Positions 1 to 10,539 of a stretch of 64,000 bases of DNA are shown in pieces. The DNA is from Gymnopilus junonius (lineage: Eukaryota > Basidiomycota > Agaricomycetes > Agaricales > Galerinaceae). Under the pieces are notes generated by a model. That model did not search any database and had not been told where the DNA came from. It saw only the letters and a program-made list of their open reading frames with translations. Position 1 is the first letter of the stretch. Every line of letters starts with the position of its first letter. The translations under genes and the position numbers were made by a program. The stretch spans positions 1 to 64,000 of the forward strand of contig JADNYJ010000179.1 of the NCBI GenBank assembly GCA_015501075.1, written 5' to 3'.

Positions 1-756
1 CTGTATGTTTGTAGACATTTTGTGTCAAATCCTGCATCTCACACGATTCTGACCATTGCACATCGTCTTCTTGAACGTGGTGTTCCATGTCGCACGCTCA
101 TTTCTTACCCCTCACAGCCCAATACCACGTCTATTCAAAAGGCCTTTACTCTGACATCTCTTCGACCAGCAGGCTACAAGTTCTCTCCTGCAGATCTTCG
201 AGATGCTATGACTGAAGCTCAGGCTATCTTAGCACATCCTGAAGGCTGAGCCGTGGTTTTATGAGGAGGCATCCTTGGGTGAGTTGCACGAGAATATCTC
301 AGCATTCACGATGTCTTGGCAGGGCCATCTGTTGAAGTCATCGTGCACCGCCGTGGATATGTTGCACCTTCTGAAAGCATCGGCGAGAGTTACGGGGACG
401 ATGATCTATCAGAGAGCGATATGGCAAAACTTTGCGGTACTTATCAGATATATACAGGTACTTAATTGCTTGATATCCTTTTTATTCCTTTATTAACTCA
501 TCCGATAGGACATGGCCTACAGACTGCAACAGTCTCTTGGTTCCCTCCGACACTGACTTGGGAAGACAGTGGGTATAATTGGCTCGAATGGATGGAACAC
601 GATGAGGCCTTCTTTCAGAAGTGGCTAGACAACATTTTCAGTGACAATGCCCAACCCTTAACCCGCAAGCAGTGGCGTGACAAAATACGTGGTTGGCGCC
701 AAGCTCGGAATTTGATTGACAACAACTCTTTCCACTCGAACGAGTACCTCATTTGA
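1..756 (+). CDS. Agaricomycete orphan protein, 5' truncated, last two exons
   Basis: The 3' end of a gene that begins left of the window. A first coding block lies within about 22-458, with its frame shifting near 250. A 50-base GT-AG intron (about 459-508) follows, and a last exon at 509-756 ends in TGA after NEYLI. The last exon has a Trp-rich segment (SWFPP, YNWLEWMEH) followed by an LTRKQWRDKIRGWRQARN-like basic helix. I recall this general layout (HRRGY, then an acidic GDDDLSESD segment, then a W-rich end) from an abundant family of unknown proteins in mushroom genomes, often close to repeats, but I cannot name a function. The frame change near base 250 means it is either a pseudogene or carries a sequencing error. 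Confidence 0.4.
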
Positions 757-1400
757 CAGCTGCAGTCTCGAGCAATCTCCATGGATTTGAATCTTTAGTC
801 TCGATCAGATTTTGTATTGTCTACAGTACTAATAAAATTTCTTGCTATCTGCCAGGTATACTATGGTTCTCGCTGTCCTCGTTGTAAGAGAGGTTGTCAT
901 ATATTTACTCATTTGTTTCAACAGACTTCTTCTGAGCCTTTCGGGGCATTGACGATAAGTGCTTCACCAAAGTTTTGTTTGATTGGAGGGTACAGTCAGA
1001 ATTGAGAGCCAAGCTGGAAAATAGAGGCGGATGGGTTGGAGGCGGGACAGGCCATGGCCCTTAAACCCAACAAGGTCCTGCACGTCGAGAAATCTTTGTA
1101 CTAGGATGTTCTGTTCTTTGATCCTGAGATGTATGGAGATGTTATTGTTCTCCATCGCTCCTTGCTGCTCAAGTTGTACATTGGCATGCAGAAGGCCTGC
1201 TTGAATTTCGTACGTTTATTCATCTATCATATTTTCCCTTAGATACTTACCAACCACTTTCCCTATATTAGCACGGGCCCATTCTAACTTCGGTCCTTCT
1301 CCCCCCAGCCGTTGACTCCACATGAAAAACTCGAGCACGTCCAGTAGCTCGTCCTGGTCTCTTCTCACCGCAGTCCTCAATCCAGCTGCAAACTCGAACT
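757..1400. other. No supported gene; flank of PMT relic
   Basis: Only short open frames on both strands. No intron-linked frames or motifs were found. The expected N-terminal part of the PMT protein (the DVHPP-type loop) could not be found here, so the downstream PMT fragment appears to have no 5' half. Confidence 0.4.
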
Positions 1401-1409
1401 TGAACACAT

Positions 1410-2205
1410 CAAGCCTACCTCACCCTCCGAGCCCTCGACTGCCGCGTCACCAACGCCCTCCTCACCTCCATGTTCATCACCTTTGAAAACAGCATGGTCG
1501 CCCAATCTAGGCACATCCTTCTCGACTCTCGACTTATCTTCTTCACCACTTTCACTGTCTTCCTCTGGTGCGGCTTCTGCAATGAGGACAAACACGAGCC
1601 ATTTACCCAGTCCTGGTGGACCTGGCTGCTGCTTTCCGGCCTCAGCCTTGGCGCAGTCGTGAGCTGTAAATGGGTCGGCCTGTTCACGATTGCTACTGTG
1701 TGTGTTAGCACAATTTACCAGCTGTGGAACTTGCCAGGCGACCTTCAGGTTTCTCCACGATTATTCATGTGGCATTTCATGGCGAGAGCACTGTGTCTGA
1801 TCGTGGTGCCTATTGTATTTTACATTTTCATGTTCCAGCTTCATTTCTTGTTGCTCGAGAACTCAGGTGAAGGAGATGGGTTCATGAGCTCAGAATTCCA
1901 GCATACCCTTGGTGGACGCAGAATGGAGGATACATTTGCTGGTTTGCGCAATTCAATTTGTTCCCTATTCCTTTCACTCCTCTAACTTGGGTGTAGATGT
2001 CGCTGTGGGGTCAACTATATCAATTCGTCATGTCAACACTCAGGAGGTTACCTGCACTCACATCCACACAACTGTCCAGGTGGAAGCAAATGAGCCCTAT
2101 TTTTAACCCTTCTCCTGCAGAACAACAAATCACCCTCTACCCCACCGCGATGATAACAAGAACTGGATAATCGTCAATGCCTCTGTCCGACACAAACTAT
2201 CAGGA
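1410..2205 (+). pseudogene. PMT4: Protein O-mannosyltransferase PMT4-type fragment
   Basis: The encoded protein family transfers mannose from dolichyl-phosphate-mannose to Ser/Thr in the ER membrane. The match starts at about 1414 (YLTLRALDCR) and runs through FENSMVAQSRHILLDS, SWWTWLLLSGLSLGAVVSCK, WVGLFTIATV and LENSGEGDGFMSSEFQHTL. It then follows, after an intron and with frame changes, as DVAVGSTISIRHVNTQ, GYLHSHPHNCPGGSK and QQITLYP, HRDDNKNW. This covers the middle of the PMT domain and the first MIR-like residues. The N-terminal loop and the C-terminal membrane half are absent. Frames break near 2040 (a GGG run one base short) and 2140 (a C run one base short). One expected intron donor near 2090 reads AT instead of GT. 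A truncated, inactive copy is the best reading; the family assignment is firm. Confidence 0.75.
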
Positions 2206-3060
2206 ACTCGGTCGCATTCAAAGGAATGGGATGATGGGATTATTCCCATCATGCGTGGTTGCATTCGTAGCTCCATGCTCAATATGAATCTACCACGGAG
2301 TAAGCATACTCGTCTTTTCGCCTGGTTCTGGGTGCTTACTCCGATTCTGCAGGCGCTCTGTCGTCCCCCTGAAATCAATTCCTTCCAATGCTGGAGAGTT
2401 GCTTGAATCCTCCGAGTTGAAAGTCCTGGTGTCACTTTCCATATCATCGCCCATTCAATTTAGCCTCAAGCTGACTACATACGTCCCTGTGCCTCTTCCA
2501 TATGTAGGACGACAACCGCTCGCCTCTCTCTTTGAAGTATCGGCCATGCTTCAACTTCTGGTCATCCTGTTAAGCTAATCGTTTAGTGCGTTGGAATCGA
2601 ACTGTATCCTCCTGGACTGAACATCATGATCATATGGCCGCATCAATAGCATCAACAATCGACAAAATGCCGCGTTGAAATTTGCGAAGCAACGTACACC
2701 TTGCCTCATCTCACCATGGCTTCACCAGGTCCAGGCGATTGGTACCTCCCTGTGACCACGCCATGGGGGATCTTTACACCCGGCATCGCCTTGAGCTTCC
2801 TTTTCCCATTTGTTTATATGTCTAGGAGCTGATGTTATGTCAATGCGGACGCTGATCGACAAGGCCTCAGGCAAAAGCTTGAAGATAAGATGCGGGGTTG
2901 TGGTGTTGAATATAAGTGTGATGAGGAACGAGGATGGATCAAGAGAGGCAGGCTTCAACTAGGAGGATCATGTCATTATTTCAAGTATTGAGAATTCACA
3001 AGGTTCAGGTCGAGAAACCCAAATTAGTCTTCAGACCAGACCCGACGAAGTTACCATAAG
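2206..3060. other. No supported gene
   Basis: After the PMT similarity stops near 2205, no coding frame with recognisable motifs is seen. Open frames on the minus strand at 2130-2447 and 2722-2958 have no family features and are taken as chance. Confidence 0.4.
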
Positions 3061-3120
3061 GTATGATAACTCCAACCAAGAAGCCGCCTACTTTAAGTTG
3101 TAAAATCACAATGCTGCTGG

Positions 3121-3753
3121 TTGCACAGACAATTTCGCGAGTTCAATGGCATTTCAAATGTAGAGGACAAACTCTGTGGCACGATGCTGCACACCCTCTT
3201 CTGCGACAGCGCAGAAATGGAGAAGATCATCCTCATAGGGAGAGGCCTAAGCCTCGATACGGTCTCGATGGTAGCAAAGTTCGAGCATCTGAGGGTGCTG
3301 GAGCTTGTAGGGATGGGCGAAGCATTGGATATAGATGTACTAGAGCGTATTGGTGCCCTGCCTTCATTGGTCAGCCTTACACTGGACTTCACAGAATCAA
3401 CCATTGTCCTGACTTTGGAGAAGGACATCGGGCTGAAGGATTTGAAGAGCCTGACAGTCACTGCGCCTCTACCTTTCACCAGGTCATTCCTGCCGAAAAT
3501 CTCGACTACCACTCTGGAATCCCTCGGGGCCATGTGTCCGTCCCAGCCACTGTCTAACAAGAAAGAGTTCTTGGAAGAGGTCGTGGAGCGGTGGGGAGAG
3601 ACACTCCGCCGGGTAGAACTAGTGCATCAGCAGGTACAAGTGGATGCTGGAGGCGCAGGAGGCACACTGCTGGACATGGAGCTACTAAGCATGGACGCAC
3701 TGGCACTGCTTCTGCCTTTGAAGAAGCTGACATATCTAAAGCTGGAGGGATGA
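3121..3753 (+). CDS. F-box/LRR-like protein C-terminal fragment
   Basis: A 210-residue open frame with regular leucine spacing (FEHLRVLELVGMGEA, LPSLVSLTLDF, LKDLKSLTVTAP, LKKLTYLKLEG). This is typical of the irregular leucine-rich repeats following the F-box in the large Agaricomycete F-box families. No F-box motif is visible in front of the first methionine, so this is probably a 3' exon or a remnant. Such proteins usually act as substrate adaptors of SCF ubiquitin ligases, but the assignment rests on repeat pattern alone. Other degraded F-box relics lie at 26-29 kb. Confidence 0.45.
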   Translation: MHRQFREFNGISNVEDKLCGTMLHTLFCDSAEMEKIILIGRGLSLDTVSMVAKFEHLRVLELVGMGEALDIDVLERIGALPSLVSLTLDFTESTIVLTLEKDIGLKDLKSLTVTAPLPFTRSFLPKISTTTLESLGAMCPSQPLSNKKEFLEEVVERWGETLRRVELVHQQVQVDAGGAGGTLLDMELLSMDALALLLPLKKLTYLKLEG

Positions 3754-4032
3754 GGATGTGATGGGTTTTGCAACAGCCTGGCCGAAGATGACAGATCTCC
3801 TTCTCCCTTTCATTCCTCCAGGTCAACCCCGACCTTCCATTTTCTCTTTGCATATCCTTGCTCAGCTTTCGCCAAACCTAAAATGCCTCTGCATCCCGCT
3901 GAACACATCCGACCCTGTGCCGACTATTAATGTCAAGACCAGACTACAATGTTTGTCTTCATTTACAAACTTCATCAACCACTACCACCAATACTACTAC
4001 ACCCTCTGCTTACACACAAGCCATTCCTACCA

Positions 4033-4191
4033 TGCAACTCTCTGTGAAAGCTCTCATTTCAACTATCATAGTACTGCTTGTTTGTGGTGAGTCTTTAAAC
4101 ATTCTTGGGTACTAAAATCTCACAGAATCCTGTAGCTTCCTTAGCTATACTTTTGGGGCTTTACTACTACAGCCCAGCTAGAAGAACTAGG
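4033..4191 (+). CDS. Possible tiny secreted peptide gene
   Basis: An ATG at 4033 opens a signal-peptide-like hydrophobic stretch (MQLSVKALISTIIVLLVCG). It is followed by a GTGAGT donor and, about 40 bases later, a CTCACAG acceptor, after which the frame continues briefly to a stop near 4191. A CT/CA-rich leader precedes the ATG, as is common in fungal 5' UTRs. The predicted peptide is under 40 residues. It could be chance; only the signal-like start and the intron borders support it. Confidence 0.2.
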
Positions 4192-4556
4192 ATGGAGGAG
4201 GAGGATCTGGAGGGGATAGAGCTTGAGGCAGGAGGAGAAGGGAACATTAGGAGATGTGCTGGTGAGTTATCAGAGCCATCTTTCTTTTTTGTCCATGAAA
4301 TTCATGGATTTTAGGGCGATTCGTGACCCCTCCACCTCCCTATACACCTTAAGCTGCATTTCAGAGTGTCGTCGATGGGCAGTTAGCAGGGAAAATGTCC
4401 GGGTGTTTGTAATCTTGAAGAAAAATAGATTTTTTTGTCTTGACGCATTCTTTTCCGCGTATCGACTTTCGGCATCCGAATTTATGCGTTCATCGCATTC
4501 GTAAGTCGAGTCGATGCATCTATCTTCGCGTCATTACGCATGCCTCTGAGTGCGTC

Positions 4557-4642
4557 GTCGTCGACCCGCTCGTCGACTTGTTTATCATGTAAATCGACTC
4601 GCTCAGTGACACGATGATCGAGTCGACGAGCGAGTCGATGAC
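4557..4642. repeat. Inverted repeat rich in TCGA
   Basis: Left arm 4557-4580 pairs with right arm 4619-4642 at about 21 of 24 positions across a 38-base spacer. An internal 11-base segment (TCGACTCGCTC, near 4594) also pairs perfectly with GAGCGAGTCGA in the right arm, so two alternative hairpins are possible. TCGA-type tetramers are dense from about 4450 to 4645. Confidence 0.6.
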
Positions 4643-4697
4643 TATTTACTTTAGAAAAAAAAAAACAGAAAACAGCCCTGGCTGTTAATTACCTTGT

Positions 4698-5041
4698 TGT
4701 TTCCTTTGGAAACACGTTCTCTGTTTATTTTAGATACAGGAATAATACTTACTTAGGATACAGGGCTAATAAACATAGTTGATGTTTCTTGAGACTACAC
4801 CTTGAGAAACAGTTTCCAATTTTTACAAAAGGAACAGGAGGAAAACATATTATCTATTTCTGTACTGTTTCTAAAGAAAACACCACAGGATACAAGAAAG
4901 GTAATTACATGAGAAAAAGGACAGAAACACGAATTCAGTTTCCCTTGTTTTTTCCTAAAGAAATACTTTTCTTGTTTTCTAAATAAACATTTATTGGAAG
5001 TCATATGACGTGTTTCCTAGCTACTGTTTCTTAAGGAAACA
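4698..5041. repeat. Cluster of TGTTTC/GAAACA palindromes
   Basis: At least four dyads share half-sites TGTTTC and GAAACA with short centres: 4698-4714 (centre CTTTG), 4783-4811 (longer spacer), 4866-4882 (imperfect) and 5025-5041 (centre TTAAG). Further half-sites lie between them (for example at 4812-4846 and 4968-4990). The surrounding DNA is AT-rich. No terminal repeats or ORF identify a transposon; a decayed MITE array or a protein-binding array are both possible. Confidence 0.55.
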
Positions 5042-5349
5042 CTAGTCAGTGCCAGCAGTGTTGGGAAGGATTTTGGAGAAACAGGGGCAGCTTAGTATCC
5101 TTTCAGTCGAACATAACAGTGGCATTGTCACCATACGTTTCACTGCCATTATACATATTTTCTTGCTCGGAATAAAGCAACAGGGTCCTTAAATATCGGC
5201 GGAACTGTATTCTGTACTCTGATCATGAGAAGCCAAAGGCTCATTCAGGCTCAGGAAAAGTAAAAACGAGTCAAACTGACTTCCCATAGACTGCGGACAG
5301 GTGGACCGGAATGAGTTCATCTTCCAACCTCCCGCATTTAGATACACAG

Positions 5350-5403
5350 CAGGGCGCACGAGGATAGCACAGGGCCGGCCCTGTGCTATCCTCGTGCGCC
5401 CTG
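5350..5403. repeat. Perfect 54-bp palindrome
   Basis: Two 27-base arms with no spacer match perfectly. The centre is AGGGCCGGCCCT at 5371-5382. The dyad lies 57 bases upstream of the first in-frame ATG of the PARG-like gene at 5461. Confidence 0.9.
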
Positions 5404-5460
5404 TCACATCCCAGTGGCCCATGACCACAGACCTTCCACATACTCCAAAGGCAGTCGGCC

Positions 5461-6505
5461 ATGAATTACGCTAATGATATTTCTCGTGGGGTAACTTCTA
5501 TCCTTGCGATGTCCCAGTCATCCCACCAGCCGTCACCACAGCGATCTAATTCGCGTTCTAGCCAGCGACCTCACTCACGCTCTAGCCAACGAGCGCCCCC
5601 TCATTTACCTGAACCACCTCACTCGGATCATCAGACCAAGCGTGCAATTCTCCAGAGCATCGCTTTGTCTACCGTAGAAGCTATCAACAATGGGATTGTA
5701 GATGTGTCCAAGACACAACGCCGCACGAAACTATATCCTGCTGATACAGCAGACCTGGTCAACTGGCGAAAGTCATCGGGAACGACGTCTTATGGCTGGC
5801 CGTCCTCTCCTAGCAGAGGGCCAATAAATGTTCAAATTCTCTCGATGTCTACTATAGAAGGAGCTCGTCACCTCCATTCATTTGACAGGAGCAAAAAGGT
5901 TGGTGTCCTTAATTTTGCCTCAGCTACCCTTCCAGGAGGAGGTTTCCTGGACGGTGCCAGTGCTCAAGAAGAGTCCATCGCGCGTGCGTCTACACTTTAC
6001 GTCTCTCTTACCACACACATTGCGCGGCCTTTCTATGCACTTCACGACAAGGACGAGAAGGGTGGATTTTACTCCATTGCATGATATATTCTCACGATGT
6101 TCATATCATCCGTGATGACATGGGTAGTTGGATAGACCCCTTTGAAGTTGACGTACTCACTAGTCCGGCTGTCAATGCAGCAAAGGTCCGCAAAGTGTTT
6201 CACAAAGTGCCATTCGACGAAGTCGAGGCCAGGATTCAAGAACACATGAAAGAGCGGATGGCGAGAATTTTGGCTCTATTTGAAAAACGAGGAGCGCGGA
6301 ATTTGGTGCTTGGGAGCTTTGGAACAGGTGTTTTTCGAACGATATCAAGACGGTGGCCAGGATTTGGCGCGATCTCTTGGTGGCACCAGGTGCTAGATTT
6401 TCCAGATCATTTGACAACGTAGTCTTCACCATACCGGACAGCAATACAAGGCTGAAATTCGAATGTGTTTTCAACGTTCAAAATCCCATTCCAGTCCAGC
6501 TGTAA
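5461..6505 (+). pseudogene. Microbial-type PARG (TIGR02452-like), copy 1, frameshifted
   Basis: Members of this family are macro-domain-related enzymes that remove poly(ADP-ribose). The frame opens at 5461 (or at the internal MSQSS at 5512) with an SRSSQR-repeat-rich, basic, disordered N-terminus. The hallmark signature follows: VGVLNFASATLPGGGFLDG then AQEESIARASTLY. The glycine-rich loop and the paired glutamates are the ligand-binding and catalytic signature. The protein continues as MIYSHDVHIIRD, DVLTSPAVNAAKV and LVLGSFGTGVFR in a second frame, and then DLLVAPGARFSRSFDNVVF in a third. Both switches are explained by one missing base (a C run near 6073, an A run near 6339). No intron interrupts the AQ/EES signature, unlike copy 2. 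It is either a recent pseudogene or an intact gene with base-calling errors. Confidence 0.75.
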
Positions 6506-6900
6506 ACTTGAGCTACCCTTCCCCTCAACTGTTCTTCGATGCCGCTTATGCAGTCCAATAAATTATGTACCTAGTTACAATATCCTCGAACAACTCAGAA
6601 CAAATAAATATAGCCCAAGTTAAGCGGGATCGCTCCTTGCGTCCGGCTTTCACTAATGGAATTGAACAGTTATGTACAATGATTCGCCCTATTGACACAA
6701 TGTTGAAAGCTCCAAGGCACCGCAAGCACATGGCCATACAGGTCTACAAGGATTACATCACTATATTATTATTCGTCTTTCGCCTCCAACCACGATCAGG
6801 TAACCGATAACGGAAACATCAGCTGAAGCCACCACCTGGCAGACTTGCTCCTGCACCTTTCGTAATCCGCCATTGGAAAGGATTGACCACGAACGTAGCA

Positions 6901-8910
6901 ATGTCTTCGTATGTTTTATTTTTTCTCTTCGAAGCCTGGTGTTAAACACATATCTAATGACCATCGTAGATCGCACCTACCGAGCCAACCCATCCTCTCG
7001 AACAACAGGTCCCAGGTGGCTGGTCAGAACAACCTGCTGAAACGCAGTCAGAAGCGCAGCTACATCCGATCCACCGAGTGCCTTTAATCTTCGAGCAGAA
7101 CTTAAAGAGGTCGAGGCCGTGACGGGCATCATCGGCATCGCGGACGAGGACGATATCAACCCCGCAATCCTAATTATCGCCTGTCCAGAGATGAGCTTCG
7201 TGATCTCGCAGCCAGCACTCTCGAGACAATAGACGCAGGACAGTACATGTCACCACATACGGAAGACCCGTATGACCTTGTTGCAAAGGTCACCTTTACC
7301 AATGACAACACGGCATATTTCGGCCCTGATGATCCTGATATTGAGAATTGGGCCACCGCAGATTTGGACGTCATCAAATTCAGAAGAGAAGAATAGCACC
7401 AAGGTCGTCATACGGGAATATTCAACACTTGTAGGCACGAGGAGACTACATAGTTTGGTTAATCTTCGTGCAGATTTCGAGAACAAGACGGTTGGTGTGC
7501 TGAACTTCGCTTCGGCCAAGAAACCAGGCGGGGGATTCCTAAATGGTTCTCAGGCGCAGGCTAGTCTCTTGCTTATTCTTCTGCTCCCATTGTGCTGACG
7601 TGAACTAAATAAATTACAGGAAGAATCTATTGCGCGGTCATCTACACTCTATCCGTCTCTTATCACCCCGTCGGGACGCAGTTTTATGAATGCTACTCTA
7701 ACGACCCCCAAAATCCTTTTTACACCCATGCCATGATCTATTCACCATCTGTAGTCATATTCAAGAACGATAAGGGGCATTGGACAAAACCAATAGAGGT
7801 GGATGTCCTAACTTCTGCTGCTGTCAATGCAGGAGAGGTTCGAGAGCAGGTGCACCAAGCAGAAGAGATGCGTCTTCTACGAGAAAGAGTCAGAGTTGCT
7901 GAGGAGCAGAGGCGAAGGGCACGAGAAAGGAGGAGGTTGAGAGAGGAAGAGTTAAAGAGGGATGAGGAAGATCTCAGAAGATCGGAAATTGCAAATCCAC
8001 CTGTCAATGAAAATGCAGAAGGTCCAGATCAGCTCTTGTCTCAAGATAAATTGGAAGCCGTCGGAGAAGAGCAAACGGACAGCGCAGGAAACTCGAATGA
8101 TAACATCGAAGGGAAGATTGTCATAGCAGAAAGTAGGAATCAAGATACCCCACAGAGGCTCCCACTACGCTCGAGGATAAATCTGAAGACAGTAAAGAAG
8201 ATAATACTGTGACCTCTCTCGAGCCGTAAAGGAGAATGAGACTGAACTTCAACTACCGATCAAGATGCCAGAGCAATTTTTCACCCACTTGAACATGCCC
8301 AAGGCACCCAAGAAACTGAACCTCAGTCTGTTCCTTCTGAACCTGAACCATCCGAACCAGCACCAGACCCGTACTACCTCGCCGAAGTGCAGATCGATGT
8401 GCAGATGTACGAACGCATTGGACGAATTCTCTACCTCTTCCACAAACGTGGCGTCAAACATCTCATCCTCGGCTCGTTCGGCACAGCGTCTTCCAAAATC
8501 GTATAGAGCTTGTGGCAGGCATCTTCTACGACCTACTCGCAAAGCCAACGCCAAGTTCAAGAATGTGTTTGATACTATCGTTTTTGCCATATTGGGTGGT
8601 CCTACTATCAAGGTGTTCAGGGACATATTTGGCGATAGCGTTGTTGATAAGATTGACGGTGAGGACGAGGTTGAGGAAGAGGGAAGCGAGGTTGAGGGCA
8701 TGAAAGATGTGGAAAGTGGGTTGATGTACAGGTTCAGGGGGCAGGGCATCGGCATGCAGCGCACCAGATGGCTGGCAGGCGACAGAAGACCCCAGTCAAA
8801 GGATCCCAGGAATCTACCACAGATATCCAAGACGTCGAAATGTCCGACTTGACACGGAAACCGCCAGATGTCACTGAGCCCCATCTTGCGGCGTTGACTC
8901 GCAGACTATC
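6901..8910 (+). pseudogene. Microbial-type PARG, copy 2, with coiled-coil insert, frameshifted
   Basis: A tandem paralogue of the gene at 5461. A short first exon at 6901 (MSS) and an intron to about 6970 are likely. The conserved domain then runs RDELRDLAASTLETIDAGQY, NTAYFGPDDPDIENW, REYSTLVGTRRLHS, VGVLNFASAKKPGGGFLNG and QAQ. An intron with a GC donor (about 7561-7619) precedes EESIARSSTLYPSL. After YECYSNDPQNPFYTHAMIYS and DVLTSAAVNAGEVRE, a 50-residue Arg/Glu-rich coiled coil (RLLRERVRVAEEQRRRARER) and an acidic linker are inserted. The core then resumes with RILYLFHKRGVKHLILGSFG and IELVAGIFYDLLAK. Frame switches near 7385, 7665, 8485 and 8550 each look like one-base losses. The tail ends near 8910. 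Confidence 0.7.
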
Positions 8911-9654
8911 CAGAACCTCCAGATGGTGAACCACATCCACAGTTGACTGTCGATGAACCACAAGTACACCCAGTTTCCAATGATGTACAAGGACACTCGG
9001 TTATTGATCAAGTTTGAATGCAAGAATACGCATAGCCCAGGCCTCCTATTGCTCGCGACTTTCTGTCAAAACCCCCTTCTCGTAATGATCTTCGTTCAAA
9101 TTTGTTATCCGATGTACAATACCAACTCTCTCCCCTCGACACTTTACATAGGCTAATTCACCCATCGGTCTTCCATTCATGAGCTTAACATTGCCAGAAA
9201 TACTACAAGAAACCGCAGTTGGTTTTCCTTTCACCTGTAAATGTGATTAACTTTTAGGGCAGTTGCTTTGGATATGAGGATTTAGCGGAAGTTCATGAAC
9301 AAACTCTTGTGCATTCTGAACGGTTCTCGACCCTCCGCGAACGATTGCATTTGATTTTGGTCTTTCATATGTCCACCAATCGTTGACCCAGCAGCGTAGT
9401 GTGCATTCGATACTTATGCGGTAATGGTGTCACCTCTTGACGGTAAAACGTTGGCACCGTCAAATCAGATGTGCGCATAGTCATGAATCGCAAGCGCGAG
9501 AGTGTATGACGTTCTTAAACCACTATCATTCACTGATATTCTAAATTACAGGGTTGTCAATAGCCAAATCAACTGCCTCGACGATCGGCCAATGTCTCTG
9601 GTGGTCTCTTCTATGTACTACAAGGTATGTAATTCGAAGATAAGGACCCTTCTG
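8911..9654. other. Intergenic, with a weak sHSP 5' relic
   Basis: No gene is supported. At about 9150-9215 the sequence resembles the 5' leader of the sHSP gene (around 9735-9790), sharing a TTAACATTNCCAGAAA-type core and the order of flanking motifs. This hints at a decayed duplicate leader. Confidence 0.35.
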
Positions 9655-9719
9655 TTCCAGAATTTCGCCTGAGCGGATTTAGTGCATATCGTGGTTTACG
9701 ACTTCTCAAAGTGTATAAA
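9655..9719 (+). promoter_or_regulatory. Heat-shock-type promoter: HSE half-sites and TATA
   Basis: TTCCAGAA at 9655-9662 is an inverted pair of heat-shock-element units (TTC-2-GAA). TATAAA at 9714-9719 lies 70 bases before the sHSP start codon. The placement fits heat-shock-factor control, but only two good HSE units are visible. Confidence 0.5.
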
Positions 9720-9788
9720 TACGACGAGAGGTTTATTAGTCTCCCAAGCTCCTCCGAATTAACATTCCCAGAAACAACAAGACCCAAG

Positions 9789-10538
9789 ATGTCCATCGTT
9801 TCCTCTTACGAGCCCTTCTACGACATCGACCGCTTCCTTGAAGAAGCTCTTTCTCCACTGGAATTCTCCCAGCGTCAACTTGCTATGCAATCCAACATGA
9901 ACATGGCCAACCGCCAGAGCCAATCGGGTGCTATGCGCATGTTCAGGCCTAGGTACGTTATTTGTTAAGCCCTCAGTGTCTGCTCAATAATGATCTGATT
10001 CCCGTAGGATGGACCTTCACGAGGACAGCGCAAAGAATCAGGTGACAGCCATGTTTGAGCTTCCTGGCGCTTCCAAAGAAGACATCAAACTCGAGCTCCA
10101 GAATGGCAAGCTCGTAGTCTCTGCTGAAATCAAGACGTCTAACGACCGCGATGAGGGAGGCTATGTTGTTTGTGAGCGGCGCTTTGGGAGGTTCTCTCGC
10201 ACTCTTCAGGTCTCTCCTGGCGTCAAGGTATGCTACATACTTCTTATGATTGGACCAATCAGGAATAAGTAACATGTTATCAGGACCAGGACATTAAAGC
10301 CAGCATGAAGAACGGTGTACTGACTGTTACCTTCCCTAAGTCTACGCCGGAGGCAGCAGCTAGGAAAATCCCATCATGGCTAACTAGGTTGCCCGCACCA
10401 CTTTACGGGGTAGCAGCTACACCTCGATATGAAATACAAATTAGCTTTACTGACAGATTTGAGGTGCCGTTAGTACAATGTGAAGAGCCGTTGCATTCAG
10501 ATTTTTTACGTCGAATTCAAGTGATTCAATGCACGTGA
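9789..10538 (+). CDS. Small heat-shock protein (Hsp20/alpha-crystallin)
   Basis: An ATP-independent holdase that binds unfolding proteins in the cytosol. Three exons: 9789-9952, 10008-10227 and 10284 onward; intron borders are GT-AG and keep the frame. The N-terminus MSIVSSYEPFYDIDRFLEEA is typical of fungal Hsp20. The alpha-crystallin domain follows with AMFELPGASKEDIKLELQNG, CERRFGRFSRTLQV and the diagnostic MKNGVLTVTFPK. The frame as given runs to 10538 with 50 unusual extra residues (212 in all). If the C run at 10370 had one more base, the protein would end KIPIMAN at 10387, about 162 residues, with the I-x-I assembly motif expected of the family. A one-base loss is therefore likely. A decayed exon-3 copy lies at 21771-21878. 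Confidence 0.88.
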
Positions 10539-10539
10539 T

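Larger units (their letters stand above)
4200..5349. other. Gene-free, palindrome-rich interval
   Basis: No coding frame is supported. The interval holds a TCGA-rich inverted repeat (4557-4642) and then an AT-rich block with several short TGTTTC...GAAACA palindromes (4698-5041). These are given as separate features. Confidence 0.55.

Noticed and set aside
8249..8884. 211-codon minus-strand open frame
   Set aside because: It lies antisense to the PARG copy 2 tail, where the plus strand carries conserved PARG motifs.
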